64,000 nt of DNA from JADLHS01 sp039806955 (GTDB lineage Bacteria; Verrucomicrobiota; Verrucomicrobiia; Limisphaerales; JADLHS01), in assembly GCA_039806955.1 (NCBI GenBank), contig JBDHQI010000019.1, forward strand, positions 11,710 through 75,709, read 5' to 3'. Both the position numbers and the translations under genes were made by a program. Shown here one piece after another: positions 35,336-44,391 of this stretch. How positions within the stretch are numbered: position 1 is the stretch's first letter; every line of letters starts with the position of its first letter. The notes below the pieces were generated by a model that was given only the letters and a program-made list of their open reading frames with translations, made no database searches and was not told the DNA's origin.

Positions 35336-36214
35336 ATGGTCCGCCTCGGCCTGTTGCAACACGCCTGCGGCCCGGACCCGATCGCCAATCGCAAAAAAGC
35401 CCTGACGCTGGCGGAACGTGCCGCCAAACAGGGCGCGCAAATCATCTGCACGCAGGAGTTGTTCACCTCGCAATACTTTTGCCAGAGCGAAGATCACGAC
35501 TGTTTTCAACTGGCCGAACCCATCCCCGGACCGAGCACGCAGGCGTTTCAAAAACTGGCCAAGCGACATCAAGTCGTCGTGATCGCGTCGCTTTTCGAGA
35601 AACGCGCGGCGGGTGTTTATCATAACTCCGCCGCCATCATTGACGCGGATGGGGAATTACTCGGCACGTATCGGAAGATGCACATTCCGGATGACCCGCT
35701 GTATTATGAGAAATTTTATTTCACCCCGGGCGATTTGGGTTTCCGTGTGTGGAATACGCGCTACGGTAAAATCGGCGTTTTGATTTGTTGGGATCAATGG
35801 TATCCGGAAGGCGCGCGACTGACCGCCATGCAAGGCGCGCAAATCCTGTTCTATCCCACCGCCATCGGCTGGCATCCGAGCGAAAAACCCTCACACGGGG
35901 ACAAGCAACATGGCGCCTGGGAAATCATTCAACGCAGTCATGCCGTGGCCAACGGATGTTACGTGGCCTCGGTGAACCGGGTTGGCCATGAAATCCTCTC
36001 CGCAGTGGGCGGCGCGGGAATCGAGTTTTGGGGCCAAAGCTTTGTCGCCGGCACCGCTGGTGAGATTCTGGCCAAGGCCGGCAATCACCAGGAAGAAGTC
36101 CTCATTGTCCCCGTGGACCTGGCGCAAGTGGACCTCACTCGCACGCATTGGCCATTTTTGCGGGATCGCCGAATTGACGCTTATGGCGACATCACCCGCC
36201 GACTCATTGACTGA
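35336..36214 (+). CDS. nitrilase-superfamily amidohydrolase, probably N-carbamoylputrescine amidase
   Basis: A 292-residue carbon-nitrogen hydrolase. The catalytic triad is visible as Glu in CTQELF, Lys in YRKMHIPDDPLYYEKFYFTPG, and Cys in GVLICWDQWYPEGAR. The KMHIPDDPLYYEKFYF and GWHPSEKPSHGDKQH stretches are close to AguB-type N-carbamoylputrescine amidohydrolases, which convert that compound to putrescine. No agmatine deiminase gene (aguA) is adjacent. The start is the ATG at 35336, before VRLGLLQHACG; a GTG at 35312 is also possible. It lies just after the kinase gene. Confidence 0.88.
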   Translation: MVRLGLLQHACGPDPIANRKKALTLAERAAKQGAQIICTQELFTSQYFCQSEDHDCFQLAEPIPGPSTQAFQKLAKRHQVVVIASLFEKRAAGVYHNSAAIIDADGELLGTYRKMHIPDDPLYYEKFYFTPGDLGFRVWNTRYGKIGVLICWDQWYPEGARLTAMQGAQILFYPTAIGWHPSEKPSHGDKQHGAWEIIQRSHAVANGCYVASVNRVGHEILSAVGGAGIEFWGQSFVAGTAGEILAKAGNHQEEVLIVPVDLAQVDLTRTHWPFLRDRRIDAYGDITRRLID

Positions 36215-36301
36215 CTGGGAAAGCCGACCTTGACTTGAAGTGGCGATTTTCCTTTCGCTCCGCTTGCCCCCCTGCCCTTTTTGCATCAACATTCTCGCGC
36301 A

Positions 36302-38038
36302 ATGAAAAAGAAACCGTCTGCTCACGCCGAACCGAACCTTCGCCCCTTTTCCAGCGCCCTGCTTGACGGGCCGGAACGCGCCGCCGCGCGCGCCATGTTG
36401 TATCCAGTCGGCTTTCGCGCGGAAGATTTCAAAAAACCGCTCATCGGGGTGGCGTCCACCTGGAGTGACGTCACGCCGTGCAACATGCACATTGACGATC
36501 TCGCCCTGGCGGCTGAAGCCGGCGTCAACGCCAACGGCGGCAAGGCGATTGTCTTCAATACCATCACCGTTTCCGACGGCATCTCGAATGGCAACGAGGG
36601 TATGAAATACTCGCTCGTGTCGCGCGAAGTCATCGCGGACTCAATCGAAACCGTGGTCGGCTGCGAAGGGATGGACGGCTACCTTGCCATCGGAGGTTGC
36701 GATAAAAACATGCCCGGCGCCTTGATTGCCATGGCGCGCATGAATCGGCCCGCCGTTTTCGTTTACGGCGGCACCATTTTACCCGGATTACTCAAGTCGC
36801 CACATTCGCCCAACGGCGACAAGGAAGTTGATATTGTTTCCGTCTTTGAAGCCATCGGACAACACGCTGCGGGTAAAGTCAGCGACGCAGAGTTGCACGC
36901 GGTGGAATGTTGCGCCATTCCCGGGCCGGGCGCCTGCGGCGGCATGTACACCGCCAACTCCATGGCCAGTGCCATTGAAGCGCTGGGTATGAGTCTGCCC
37001 AACAGCTCGGCGCAAAACGCCATTTCCAAGGCGAAGCTCGAGGATTGTCGGCGCGCCGGCGCGGCGGTGGTGGACATGTTGCGCCAAGGCATCCGACCGT
37101 GCGATATTCTCACCCGCAAAGCCTTCGAGAATGCGATCACCACCGTTATCGCGTTGGGCGGCTCAACCAATTGCGTGTTGCACCTATTGGCCATCGCCCA
37201 GGCCGCGAACGTAAAACTCTCGATTGACGATTTCACCCGCATCGGCAAACGCGTGCCGGTGCTGGCGGACCTACGACCAAGCGGCACCTTCAGCATGAGC
37301 GCACTCGTGGCGATCGGTGGCATTCGACCGCTGATGAAGACCTTGTTGGATGCCGGTTTGCTTCATGGCGATTGCCTTACCGTCACCGGCGAAACCATGG
37401 CCGCAACCCTGGCGGACGTGAAGCCTTACCCGCCCGGCCAGAAGATCATTTATCCGCTGGATAACCCAATCAAGAAAGACAGCCACCTGGTCATCTTCTA
37501 CGGCAACCTCGCGCCCGAGGGCGCCGTCGGTAAAATCACCGGCAAGGAGGGCACACGTTTCGAAGGTAAAGCCATCGTATTCAACGGCGAAGAAAAAGCC
37601 TTGCACGCCATTCTCGATGGCACGGTCAAAGCCGGACACGTTGTGGTGATTCGCGGTGAAGGTCCTAAAGGCGGTCCTGGAATGCGCGAAATGCTTTCTC
37701 CGACAAGCGCCATCATGGGTAAAGGTCTGGGTAAAGACGTGGCGTTGCTGACCGATGGCCGGTTCAGCGGCGGCAGCCACGGATTTGTAGTCGGTCACGT
37801 CACGCCGGAATCCTATGTTGGCGGTCCGATTGCGCTCGTGAAAAATGGCGACAAAATCATCATTGATTCCGTCAAACGCACGCTCACGTTGGCCGTGTCC
37901 GCCAAGGAACTGGCGAAGCGAAAGAAAGCTTGGAAACAACCCAAACCGCATTACACCCGTGGCGTGCTGGCCAAATTCGCCGCGCACGTGACCAGCGCTT
38001 CGCAAGGCGCCGTGACCGATTTGGATTTGAAATTGTAA
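36302..38038 (+). CDS. ilvD: dihydroxy-acid dehydratase
   Basis: Fe-S enzyme that dehydrates dihydroxy acids in valine, leucine and isoleucine synthesis. The 578-residue length is typical. Cluster/active-site motifs: SDVTPCNMHIDDLA, GGCDKNMPGALIAMARMN and PGPGACGGMYTANSM provide the three cysteines; the C-terminal GRFSGGSHGFVVGHVTPE motif is also intact. It is a stand-alone gene after the amidase, with 87 bases between them. The ATG at 36302 is chosen over an upstream in-frame codon at 36281 because it starts a basic N-terminus like other IlvD proteins. Confidence 0.97.
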   Translation: MKKKPSAHAEPNLRPFSSALLDGPERAAARAMLYPVGFRAEDFKKPLIGVASTWSDVTPCNMHIDDLALAAEAGVNANGGKAIVFNTITVSDGISNGNEGMKYSLVSREVIADSIETVVGCEGMDGYLAIGGCDKNMPGALIAMARMNRPAVFVYGGTILPGLLKSPHSPNGDKEVDIVSVFEAIGQHAAGKVSDAELHAVECCAIPGPGACGGMYTANSMASAIEALGMSLPNSSAQNAISKAKLEDCRRAGAAVVDMLRQGIRPCDILTRKAFENAITTVIALGGSTNCVLHLLAIAQAANVKLSIDDFTRIGKRVPVLADLRPSGTFSMSALVAIGGIRPLMKTLLDAGLLHGDCLTVTGETMAATLADVKPYPPGQKIIYPLDNPIKKDSHLVIFYGNLAPEGAVGKITGKEGTRFEGKAIVFNGEEKALHAILDGTVKAGHVVVIRGEGPKGGPGMREMLSPTSAIMGKGLGKDVALLTDGRFSGGSHGFVVGHVTPESYVGGPIALVKNGDKIIIDSVKRTLTLAVSAKELAKRKKAWKQPKPHYTRGVLAKFAAHVTSASQGAVTDLDLKL

Positions 38039-38136
38039 CCTCGGCAAACGGTCGCCAATGCGGTGGGCGGCTACGTAGTTCCCCTGTCACGCCGGGGCGG
38101 CAACGCCTCCGGGATTGCGTCTGCCATCACGCTTTG

Positions 38137-38169
38137 TTGACGTATGACATGATACTGTCATAAAATGAC
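38137..38169 (+). promoter_or_regulatory. promoter with operator-like palindrome in the spacer, upstream of the HTH-PBP regulator
   Basis: A near-consensus -35 (TTGACG at 38137-38142), then a 17-base spacer and a -10-like ATAAAA. A perfect inverted repeat TATGACA-6-TGTCATA occupies 38143-38162, in the spacer. The start codon of the regulator lies at 38176. The palindrome could be the operator of that regulator. Confidence 0.55.
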
Positions 38170-38175
38170 AACATC

Positions 38176-39228
38176 ATGGCTGCTCTAAAACCTGAACCAC
38201 CCGTCTCCCGGCGGCGGGCGCAACGCGGTTGGTCACAAGCCGAACTGGCGCGGCGCGCGGATATTCCCCGCACCACCATCAGCGCCATCGAAGGCGAACG
38301 CCTCACCCCTTCCGTCACCACGGCATTGGCCTTGGCGCACGCGCTCGAATGTTCCGTTGAAGAGTTGTTCAGCGACGCGGCGTTGCCCGCACCCACCGGG
38401 CCGACCTGGGCTTGGATGCCCCGGACAGAACCATGCCGGTATTGGGAGGCGGAAGTGGGCGGACGCCGCTTGCTCTACCCGGTGGAAAGCCTGGCGCTCA
38501 ACGTGATTCCGCATGACGGCGTGTGGCGCGGCGGGCCGGGCCGGGATGTCGGTGAAACCCTGGCAACGGCCACATTGGTGCTCGCGTGTTGCGATCCTGC
38601 CGCCGGCTTGCTCGCCGCGGAATATGCGCGGACCAGCGGTTTGCGGCTCATCGTGTTCCCGCGCAGCGGTAGCGAGGCCATTGATTTGTTGAAGCGCGGC
38701 TTGGTGCATCTGGCGGGACTGCACCGCTCCACTCAGGAGCATCCCCAGCGCAATCTGGAAACGGTGCATAAAGAGTTGGGCAACGGTTTCCGTCTGGTGC
38801 GCGTGGCGGACTGGCAGGAGGGGTTGGCGCTCCCGACGGACTGGCGTTCGCGCTCGCCTTCGAGCGTCGCCCGTCAGGTGCAGCGCTGGGCGTTGCGTGA
38901 AACCGGTTCGGCGGCACGGGAGTGTCTTGACCAACTCCACGCTGGCGCCACGGGACGAACGGTTCACAGTCATGCCGCGGTTGCGGAAGCCATTCGTGGC
39001 GGCTGGGCAGAGGCGGGCGTGTGCGTGCAGTTATCTGCCGAAGAATCGGGCTTGAACTTTCTGCCAGTTCGCATCGAGGCTTTGGACTTTTGCTTCTCCG
39101 GAAAACGGCAACACGATCCCCGCCTGCAGGCGTTTCTGCGGCTTCTGCGCAGCCGATCGTATCGCCAGATCATTGGCGAGTTGCCCGGGTACGATACCCG
39201 GCACACCGGCGAAGTCTGCTCAGTCTGA
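38176..39228 (+). CDS. XRE-type HTH regulator fused to a PBP-like ligand domain, candidate molybdate/tungstate sensor
   Basis: A 350-residue regulator. Residues about 10-66 are an XRE helix-turn-helix (RGWSQAELARRADIPRTTISAIEGERLTPS). The rest is a PBP-like domain of the type that binds molybdate or tungstate in some Mo regulators: VLACCDPAAGLLAAEYARTSG, FPRSGSEAIDLLKRGLVHLAGLH and the distal ESGLNFLPVRIEALDFCF. It is the first gene of a co-directional run leading into an Fe/B12-type ABC importer, so it probably controls that operon. A palindrome lies in its own promoter, consistent with autoregulation. Metal specificity is inferred from domain type, not shown. Confidence 0.85.
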   Translation: MAALKPEPPVSRRRAQRGWSQAELARRADIPRTTISAIEGERLTPSVTTALALAHALECSVEELFSDAALPAPTGPTWAWMPRTEPCRYWEAEVGGRRLLYPVESLALNVIPHDGVWRGGPGRDVGETLATATLVLACCDPAAGLLAAEYARTSGLRLIVFPRSGSEAIDLLKRGLVHLAGLHRSTQEHPQRNLETVHKELGNGFRLVRVADWQEGLALPTDWRSRSPSSVARQVQRWALRETGSAARECLDQLHAGATGRTVHSHAAVAEAIRGGWAEAGVCVQLSAEESGLNFLPVRIEALDFCFSGKRQHDPRLQAFLRLLRSRSYRQIIGELPGYDTRHTGEVCSV

Positions 39229-39234
39229 CCGGCA

Positions 39235-40047
39235 ATGAATACCTCCCCAGGCAACTCGTGCGCGAGCCAACCCGCGTTTACGCTGATTGAGCTCCTGGTG
39301 GTCATCGCCATCATCGCTGTGCTGGCGGGAATGTTGTTGCCGGCGCTGTCGCGGGCGAAGGAAAAATCCAGGGAAACCCAGTGCGTCTCGAACCTGCGCC
39401 AATGGGGACTCGCTGTGCAAATGTATGCGGAAGATCACGAGGGTTTCCTGCCGCATCCGGATGATCGCCGCCGCGATGGCGGCATCCTTGGTTCGACAAC
39501 GCATCCCGAGCATGATTTCAGCTACGTGGACCTGCTGCCTGCGTATCTCGGCGTCCCGGCGTGGCGGGACTATCCAGTCGATGCAAAACCCACCGGCGGA
39601 ATCTGGCAATGCCCGTCCGTCCGGCTGTTGGCGGAATCGGAATACGATTATCAGCCGGCGGCGAATGGTTATCACAGCTATGCCATGAACTCCTATCTCG
39701 CCCACGATTTCCTTTATGGCCTGCCGTGGGGCGCGGAGTTGCAGCCCAGTTTTCTCAAGTTGTCGCGAGCGGTCGCTCCCTCCCGGACCGTTGCGATGTT
39801 CGAGCAGACCCTCGATCCGCGGGCGGGTTATGGGCTGGCGGGGTCGTTTCGCATGGCCGGTTACCAGACTGCCGAGGACGCCCGCGCGGCCGCCGAACGT
39901 CACGCCCGCCGCCGCAGCGAATTGGGCGGCATCGTACTGCACCTCGACGGTCACGTGCGCTGGCGCAACGATCTTTGGAACAAGTTCCGTTCCAATCCGC
40001 GCATCCCGCAACGGGGCGATCCAACCTGGTTTCCTTACTATTACTAA
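39235..40047 (+). CDS. type II secretion-type pseudopilin-like protein (H-x-DG class)
   Basis: A 270-residue protein with a class III prepilin start: an FTLIELLVVIAIIAVLAGMLLPAL hydrophobic stem from residue 15, with a Glu at +5, preceded by a short N-terminal leader. A central domain contains LLPAYLGVPAWRDYP and the C-terminus has GGIVLHLDGHVRW, the DG signature of the DUF1559-like pseudopilin family that is hugely expanded in Verrucomicrobiota and Planctomycetota. Start ATG is 6 bases after the regulator stop. Its presence inside a metal-uptake operon is unusual and suggests a cell-surface part, but its function is unknown. Confidence 0.85.
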   Translation: MNTSPGNSCASQPAFTLIELLVVIAIIAVLAGMLLPALSRAKEKSRETQCVSNLRQWGLAVQMYAEDHEGFLPHPDDRRRDGGILGSTTHPEHDFSYVDLLPAYLGVPAWRDYPVDAKPTGGIWQCPSVRLLAESEYDYQPAANGYHSYAMNSYLAHDFLYGLPWGAELQPSFLKLSRAVAPSRTVAMFEQTLDPRAGYGLAGSFRMAGYQTAEDARAAAERHARRRSELGGIVLHLDGHVRWRNDLWNKFRSNPRIPQRGDPTWFPYYY

Positions 40048-40062
40048 ACCAACTCCATTCGA

Positions 40063-41010
40063 ATGAAACATCGCCAAACGAACATGAATAACAACAACAC
40101 CCCCACGACCTCGAACCATTGCTTCCACCGAAAATGGCTGGCCGCTGTTTTGGTGATTGGCAGCCTGCCGGTGCTGACCCACGCCGTGGACTTTCCGATC
40201 ACAACCGATACTTATCTGGACAGCCGTCCGGATAATCAAACGGCGAACTACGGTCTTAACGGCAGCGTGCGAGTGTTGGTAAACAGCGATACTTCGGTGA
40301 CGCGCGGGCTGTTCGCCATTCCGGAAGCACTGGCCGGGTATCCGCCGGAAGCCCTACAGGAAGCGCGGGTCTATTTCTACGTGTTTCAGGACAATACGAA
40401 GACCCGTGATATCCGCCTCTATCCGCTGACCACATCGTTCGTCGAGGGCACGGGAGCGACGGGATCGGGGGCAACATGGTTCACCTGCGACGGAACAAAC
40501 AACTGGACGACTCCCGGCGGAGATTGGGACACCACCCACGCGGTACTCGGGGTGAAGGAGCCGGTGTTGGACCTGGACCTCAACGACCGGTTTTTCAGTT
40601 GGGACATCACCGGGCTGCTCACCAATAATTTGACGCGGTCCAATCTGCTGACGCACGGCGCGATTCTCATCATTGACGAATCTCCCATTCCCGCCACCAG
40701 TTCGGATCGCGCGCCTTTCACATCGTCGGAAAGCACGTCCAATCCCGCGGAGTATTTGCCCCGGATTGCCGTGACCCTGCGCCAGCCGGTCCTGAACCTC
40801 GTCAAGTCGGGCGCGAACGAATTCCGTCTGAACATTGCCAACGCCATCCCGTCCCGCCTCCATCGCATCGAACGAACTTTTGACCTGACCTCGCCGGCCA
40901 ACTGGACCGAAGTCGTCACACTTCAGGTGACTGGTACGGAAACCAACTGGACCGAAGCCGCGTTTGGCGCAGGAACAAACGTCTTTTATCGCGTGCAAGT
41001 TGAACCATGA
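40063..41010 (+). CDS. exported DNRLRE-type surface protein
   Basis: A 315-residue exported protein. The signal peptide spans about residues 24-41 (WLAAVLVIGSLPVLTHA). The N-terminal domain (TDTYLDSRPDNQTANYG ... LLFAIP-like strands, ARVYFYVFQDN, DITGLLTNN) matches the DNRLRE domain found in large surface proteins. The last 80 residues (RLHRIERTFDLTSPANWTEV ... NVFYRVQVEP) resemble the closing module of the LamG exoprotein at 24558-27407. Start ATG at 40063 follows the pseudopilin by 15 bases; its stop overlaps the NTPase start (ATGA). Confidence 0.85.
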   Translation: MKHRQTNMNNNNTPTTSNHCFHRKWLAAVLVIGSLPVLTHAVDFPITTDTYLDSRPDNQTANYGLNGSVRVLVNSDTSVTRGLFAIPEALAGYPPEALQEARVYFYVFQDNTKTRDIRLYPLTTSFVEGTGATGSGATWFTCDGTNNWTTPGGDWDTTHAVLGVKEPVLDLDLNDRFFSWDITGLLTNNLTRSNLLTHGAILIIDESPIPATSSDRAPFTSSESTSNPAEYLPRIAVTLRQPVLNLVKSGANEFRLNIANAIPSRLHRIERTFDLTSPANWTEVVTLQVTGTETNWTEAAFGAGTNVFYRVQVEP

Positions 41011-41549
41011 GGGGCGATCGCCAATCACGCCCTCTGGTGCGGCTCGTCACCGGAGAACGGGGCGCGGGCAAGACGCGCTGGTGTGAAGGCGCAATCGCGT
41101 CGGCGCGGGCGGCCGGCCACAGCGTGCGCGGGCTGCTCTCGCCAGGCCTCTTCGTGGCCGGAAAAAAGGCCGGCATTCTGGTGCGGGACATTCATTCCAG
41201 CGCGGAACGCCACCTCGCCAGCCCTCACGTCCCATCCGGCGCGGACGCGAAACGCCTTTGGGATTTTCACGATGAGGCGATGGCGTGGGCCAATGAGCGG
41301 CTGCGGATGGCGGGTCCTTGTCACACGTTGCTGGTGGATGAAGTCGGGCCGATGGAACTGGTGGAGAATCGCGGGTGGACGGCGCTCTGGCCGGTCTTGC
41401 GCGATGGCGGTTTCACGCAGGCCATCCTGACCGTGCGACCCACGTTGCTGGAAACTTGTAAGGAGCGGATTCGCCAACTCGGTGAGTTTGAATGGGAGAT
41501 CATTTCCTGCCCGGTCAGAAAGGACACACATGTCTCGCTCTCACACTGA
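41007..41549 (+). CDS. THEP1-like nucleoside-triphosphatase
   Basis: A 180-residue P-loop NTPase of the NTPase_1/THEP1 type. Walker A is GERGAGKTRWCEG near residue 15; Walker B is TLLVDEVGPMEL around 110, with the family's DE-x-G-x-MEL pattern. Related proteins sit beside molybdate or other metal-oxyanion transport genes in several prokaryotes, though their role is unclear. Start ATG overlaps the stop of the DNRLRE gene, and its end overlaps the next gene by 20 bases. Confidence 0.85.
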   Translation: MRGDRQSRPLVRLVTGERGAGKTRWCEGAIASARAAGHSVRGLLSPGLFVAGKKAGILVRDIHSSAERHLASPHVPSGADAKRLWDFHDEAMAWANERLRMAGPCHTLLVDEVGPMELVENRGWTALWPVLRDGGFTQAILTVRPTLLETCKERIRQLGEFEWEIISCPVRKDTHVSLSH

Positions 41550-42618
41550 ACACCACACCCTTCACGTCGCGCTGGTGGCAGCCGCTTTGTTGACGCTCGT
41601 CGTCACTGCGGAGGCCGCGCCACTGACGCTGACCAACAGCGAGGGACGCGAATTGAAATTGAACCAATCGCCGGCGCGCCTCGTGGTGGCCGGACACGGT
41701 TCGTTCATGATCGTCCATGCCGCCGCGCTCTTCCCCGAGGCAAAGGAACGCCTCCGCGCCGCCGCAGGCGGACGCCAGTTGCGGGGGGATAATTTCGATT
41801 TCCTGATCAAAGCGGGGCGCGTCTCGCCCGACCTTGTGCTGCTCGGCCCGGAGGTCGGGCCGGAGCAACTCGCGCCGCTGCGCCCGGACCTCGTGCTGCT
41901 CAAGAGTGTTTCGGTGCGGCTCGGTGACGCGCTCGAAAAGATCCGCCTCCCTTCGTTTTATTTCGATCTCGAGACTCCGGAGCAATACGAGCGAGAACTG
42001 GTCAGCCTGGGAAAAATCCTGGGAGATGCGCAACGGGCCGCGGACCTGGTGGCTTACTATCGTGAACGCCGCAACATCGTCTCCAAGCGGCTGGCGGACT
42101 TGCCACTCGAAAAACGACCGCGCGTCTTGCTGATTCAGGCTTCCGCCAAAGGCGGCACGCTTTCATTCAGCGTGCCGGCGAAGGACTGGATGCAAACGCG
42201 GCTGGTCGAACTCGCCGGCGGCATTCCCGTCTGGCGGGATGCGCCCACGCGCAGCGGCTGGACGGTGGTCAGCCTCGAACAGGCGGCCGCGTGGAATCCG
42301 GATGTGATTCTCCTGGTGGACTACGGCGAGGGCAGCACCGAAATGGCGGCGCGCATCCGGGGCGATCGCACCTGGCAAAAACTGGACGCGGTGAAGCACG
42401 GCAGAGTCTGGACGTTTCCGCGCGATTTCGTCTCCTGGGATCAACCTGATCCGCGCTGGGCATTGGGTCTGATGTGGGCGGCCAAACGCCTGCATCCGGA
42501 ACGGTTCACCGAACTAAACCTTTGGGCGGAGGTGGTGAACTTCTACCAGTGGTATGGCCTGAATGAAGCCGAGGTGACGGCGCAAATCAAACCGCGACTG
42601 CGTGGCGACTGGCCATGA
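41530..42618 (+). CDS. periplasmic binding protein of an Fe/B12/Mol-type ABC importer
   Basis: A 362-residue exported substrate-binding protein. The signal peptide spans residues 12-30 (HVALVAAALLTLVVTAEAA). The class III (BtuF/FecB) fold is indicated by the N- and C-lobes joined by a long helix (LVSLGKILGDAQRAADLVAYYRERR). The motif SWDQPDPRWALGLMWAAKRLHPE near residue 315 is the kind seen in MolA-like molybdate/tungstate-binding proteins (recognised from memory). The start ATG at 41530 overlaps the NTPase gene by 20 bases. A metal-chelate such as a siderophore or cobamide cannot be excluded. Confidence 0.87.
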   Translation: MSRSHTEHHTLHVALVAAALLTLVVTAEAAPLTLTNSEGRELKLNQSPARLVVAGHGSFMIVHAAALFPEAKERLRAAAGGRQLRGDNFDFLIKAGRVSPDLVLLGPEVGPEQLAPLRPDLVLLKSVSVRLGDALEKIRLPSFYFDLETPEQYERELVSLGKILGDAQRAADLVAYYRERRNIVSKRLADLPLEKRPRVLLIQASAKGGTLSFSVPAKDWMQTRLVELAGGIPVWRDAPTRSGWTVVSLEQAAAWNPDVILLVDYGEGSTEMAARIRGDRTWQKLDAVKHGRVWTFPRDFVSWDQPDPRWALGLMWAAKRLHPERFTELNLWAEVVNFYQWYGLNEAEVTAQIKPRLRGDWP

Positions 42619-42622
42619 ACCC

Positions 42623-43618
42623 ATGACTCGTCCACCCCGGCTCACTTCACCCTGGCTGCTGCCCGCGCTCCTGTTGCCGCTGATCCTCCTGTCGCTGCTG
42701 CTCGGGCGCTATCCGCACCCGCCGGGGATGTCGGTGCGCCTGCTTTGGGAGGATGAACTGGCCCGGGAACTGGTGTGGAGTCTGCGCCTGCCGCGCGTCT
42801 GTGCCGCCGTGCTGCTGGGCATGGCCTTGGGCGCGGGTGGCGCGGTGCTGCAGATGCTCTTTCGCAATCCGCTGGTTGAACCGGGTTTTCTGGGCGTATC
42901 CCAGGGCGCGGCCTTTGGGGCGGCGCTGGCCATTCTCTTCTTCAAAGGCGCGATCATTTTGTTGCCCTTGAGCGCCGGGTTGTTTGCGTTGGGCGGGTTG
43001 GCCTTATCCTACACGCTCGCGCGACATCTCAAATTCGGCGGTTGGATCATGCGACTGGTTCTCGCGGGCATCGTGGTTTCCGCGCTCTTTTCGTCCGGTC
43101 TGGGCTTGCTCAAAAGCATGGCCGATCCGCAGCGCGAATTGCCGGAGCTGACCTTCTGGCTGCTCGGCGGCCTGTGGGGTGTTTCGTGGGACGATGTGCA
43201 ACGCATGGTGGCCATTGTCGTTCCCGCCTTGATCGTCATCAGTTTGATGCGCTGGCGCATTTCGATACTCGCGTTGGAGGAAGCCACGGCGTTTTCGCTG
43301 GGCGTAGCCGCGGGGCGGGAGCGCGCCCTGTTGGTGGTGGCGGCAGTAGCCGCCACAGCCGCGGTCGTTTCGGTGGCCGGCATGGTGGGATGGATTGGAT
43401 TGCTCGTGCCGCACATTGCCCGGCGTCTGTTGAGAGCAGATTCCCGCTCGTCGCTGCCGGGTGCGATGTGGTTGGGGGGCATCTTTGCCTTGGGCTGTGA
43501 TGATGTCGCCCGCACCTTGACTCCCGGAGAAATCCCGCTCGGCATCCTCACCTCGTTGATCGGGGCGGTTGGATTTGCCGTGATTCTGATGCGCGGAAAA
43601 GGGTCAGCCCGCGAATGA
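42623..43618 (+). CDS. FecCD/BtuC-type ABC importer permease
   Basis: A 331-residue permease with about 10 helices of the BtuC/FecCD fold. Motifs RLPRVCAAVLLGMALGAGGAVLQMLFRNPLVEP and GLLVPHIARRLL are standard for the family. Start ATG at 42623 lies 5 bases after the binding-protein stop; a GTG at 42602 would overlap it. It pairs with the ATPase immediately downstream, whose start overlaps its stop. Confidence 0.94.
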   Translation: MTRPPRLTSPWLLPALLLPLILLSLLLGRYPHPPGMSVRLLWEDELARELVWSLRLPRVCAAVLLGMALGAGGAVLQMLFRNPLVEPGFLGVSQGAAFGAALAILFFKGAIILLPLSAGLFALGGLALSYTLARHLKFGGWIMRLVLAGIVVSALFSSGLGLLKSMADPQRELPELTFWLLGGLWGVSWDDVQRMVAIVVPALIVISLMRWRISILALEEATAFSLGVAAGRERALLVVAAVAATAAVVSVAGMVGWIGLLVPHIARRLLRADSRSSLPGAMWLGGIFALGCDDVARTLTPGEIPLGILTSLIGAVGFAVILMRGKGSARE

Positions 43619-44391
43619 CAGCCACCCCGTCCATTCTGCGTCTGGAGCGTGTTGTCTTCGGTTACACGGAGGACGAAACCGTGTTGCGCGGCATTTCGTT
43701 GTCCATCCCCACGGGCGCGCTGACGGCGATTCTCGGCCCGAATGGTGGCGGTAAAACCACATTGCTGCACCTGCTGCTCGGCTGGTTGCGGCCGCGCACC
43801 GGCACGTTGCAACTCCAGGACCGCCCGCTCGACGCTTTCAGCCATCGAGAACGCAGTCGTCTCATCGGGTTGGTCCCGCAGAGCGAACACATTCCATTTG
43901 AGTTCACCTTGCTGGACTATGTCCTGCTCGGGCGCGCGCCCCATCTCGGTCCGTTGGAAATGCCGGGAGCTTCGGATCTGGCGGCGGCGCGGCAGGCCAT
44001 CCAGCGCGTCGGGTTGAATGAATTGATCTCGCGTCCGCTGACGCACATGAGCGGCGGCGAACGCCAACTGGCGACGATCGCCCGCGCGTTGGCGCAACAA
44101 CCTGCCGTGCTCCTGCTGGACGAACCCACCTCGCATCTCGACCTCGCCAATCGCCGCCGCGTGCGCAACGTGTTGCGTCAACTCGTCAGCGATGGCATCA
44201 CCGTGATCTGCACCACGCATGATCCGGCATTGGCGGCGGGAATGGCCGATGCCATCGTCTTGATGCGCGCCGGCGAGGTGGTCGCCGCCGGCCCGACTGA
44301 AACCACCTTGACCTCGGAAAAACTCAGCGCGACTTATGGCCTGCCGGTTGCCGCCCGCCGCGTTGACAACGAATGGCTGATCACTTCATGA
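43615..44391 (+). CDS. ABC importer ATPase (BtuD/FecE type)
   Basis: A 258-residue ABC ATPase. Walker A GPNGGGKTT (about 42-50), Q-loop LVPQSEHIPFEF, signature MSGGERQLATIARALAQQ and Walker B AVLLLDEPTSHLDLANR are intact. Forms the energising subunit of the importer with the permease and binding protein directly upstream. The ATG overlaps the permease stop (ATGA). Confidence 0.95.
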   Translation: MTATPSILRLERVVFGYTEDETVLRGISLSIPTGALTAILGPNGGGKTTLLHLLLGWLRPRTGTLQLQDRPLDAFSHRERSRLIGLVPQSEHIPFEFTLLDYVLLGRAPHLGPLEMPGASDLAAARQAIQRVGLNELISRPLTHMSGGERQLATIARALAQQPAVLLLDEPTSHLDLANRRRVRNVLRQLVSDGITVICTTHDPALAAGMADAIVLMRAGEVVAAGPTETTLTSEKLSATYGLPVAARRVDNEWLITS

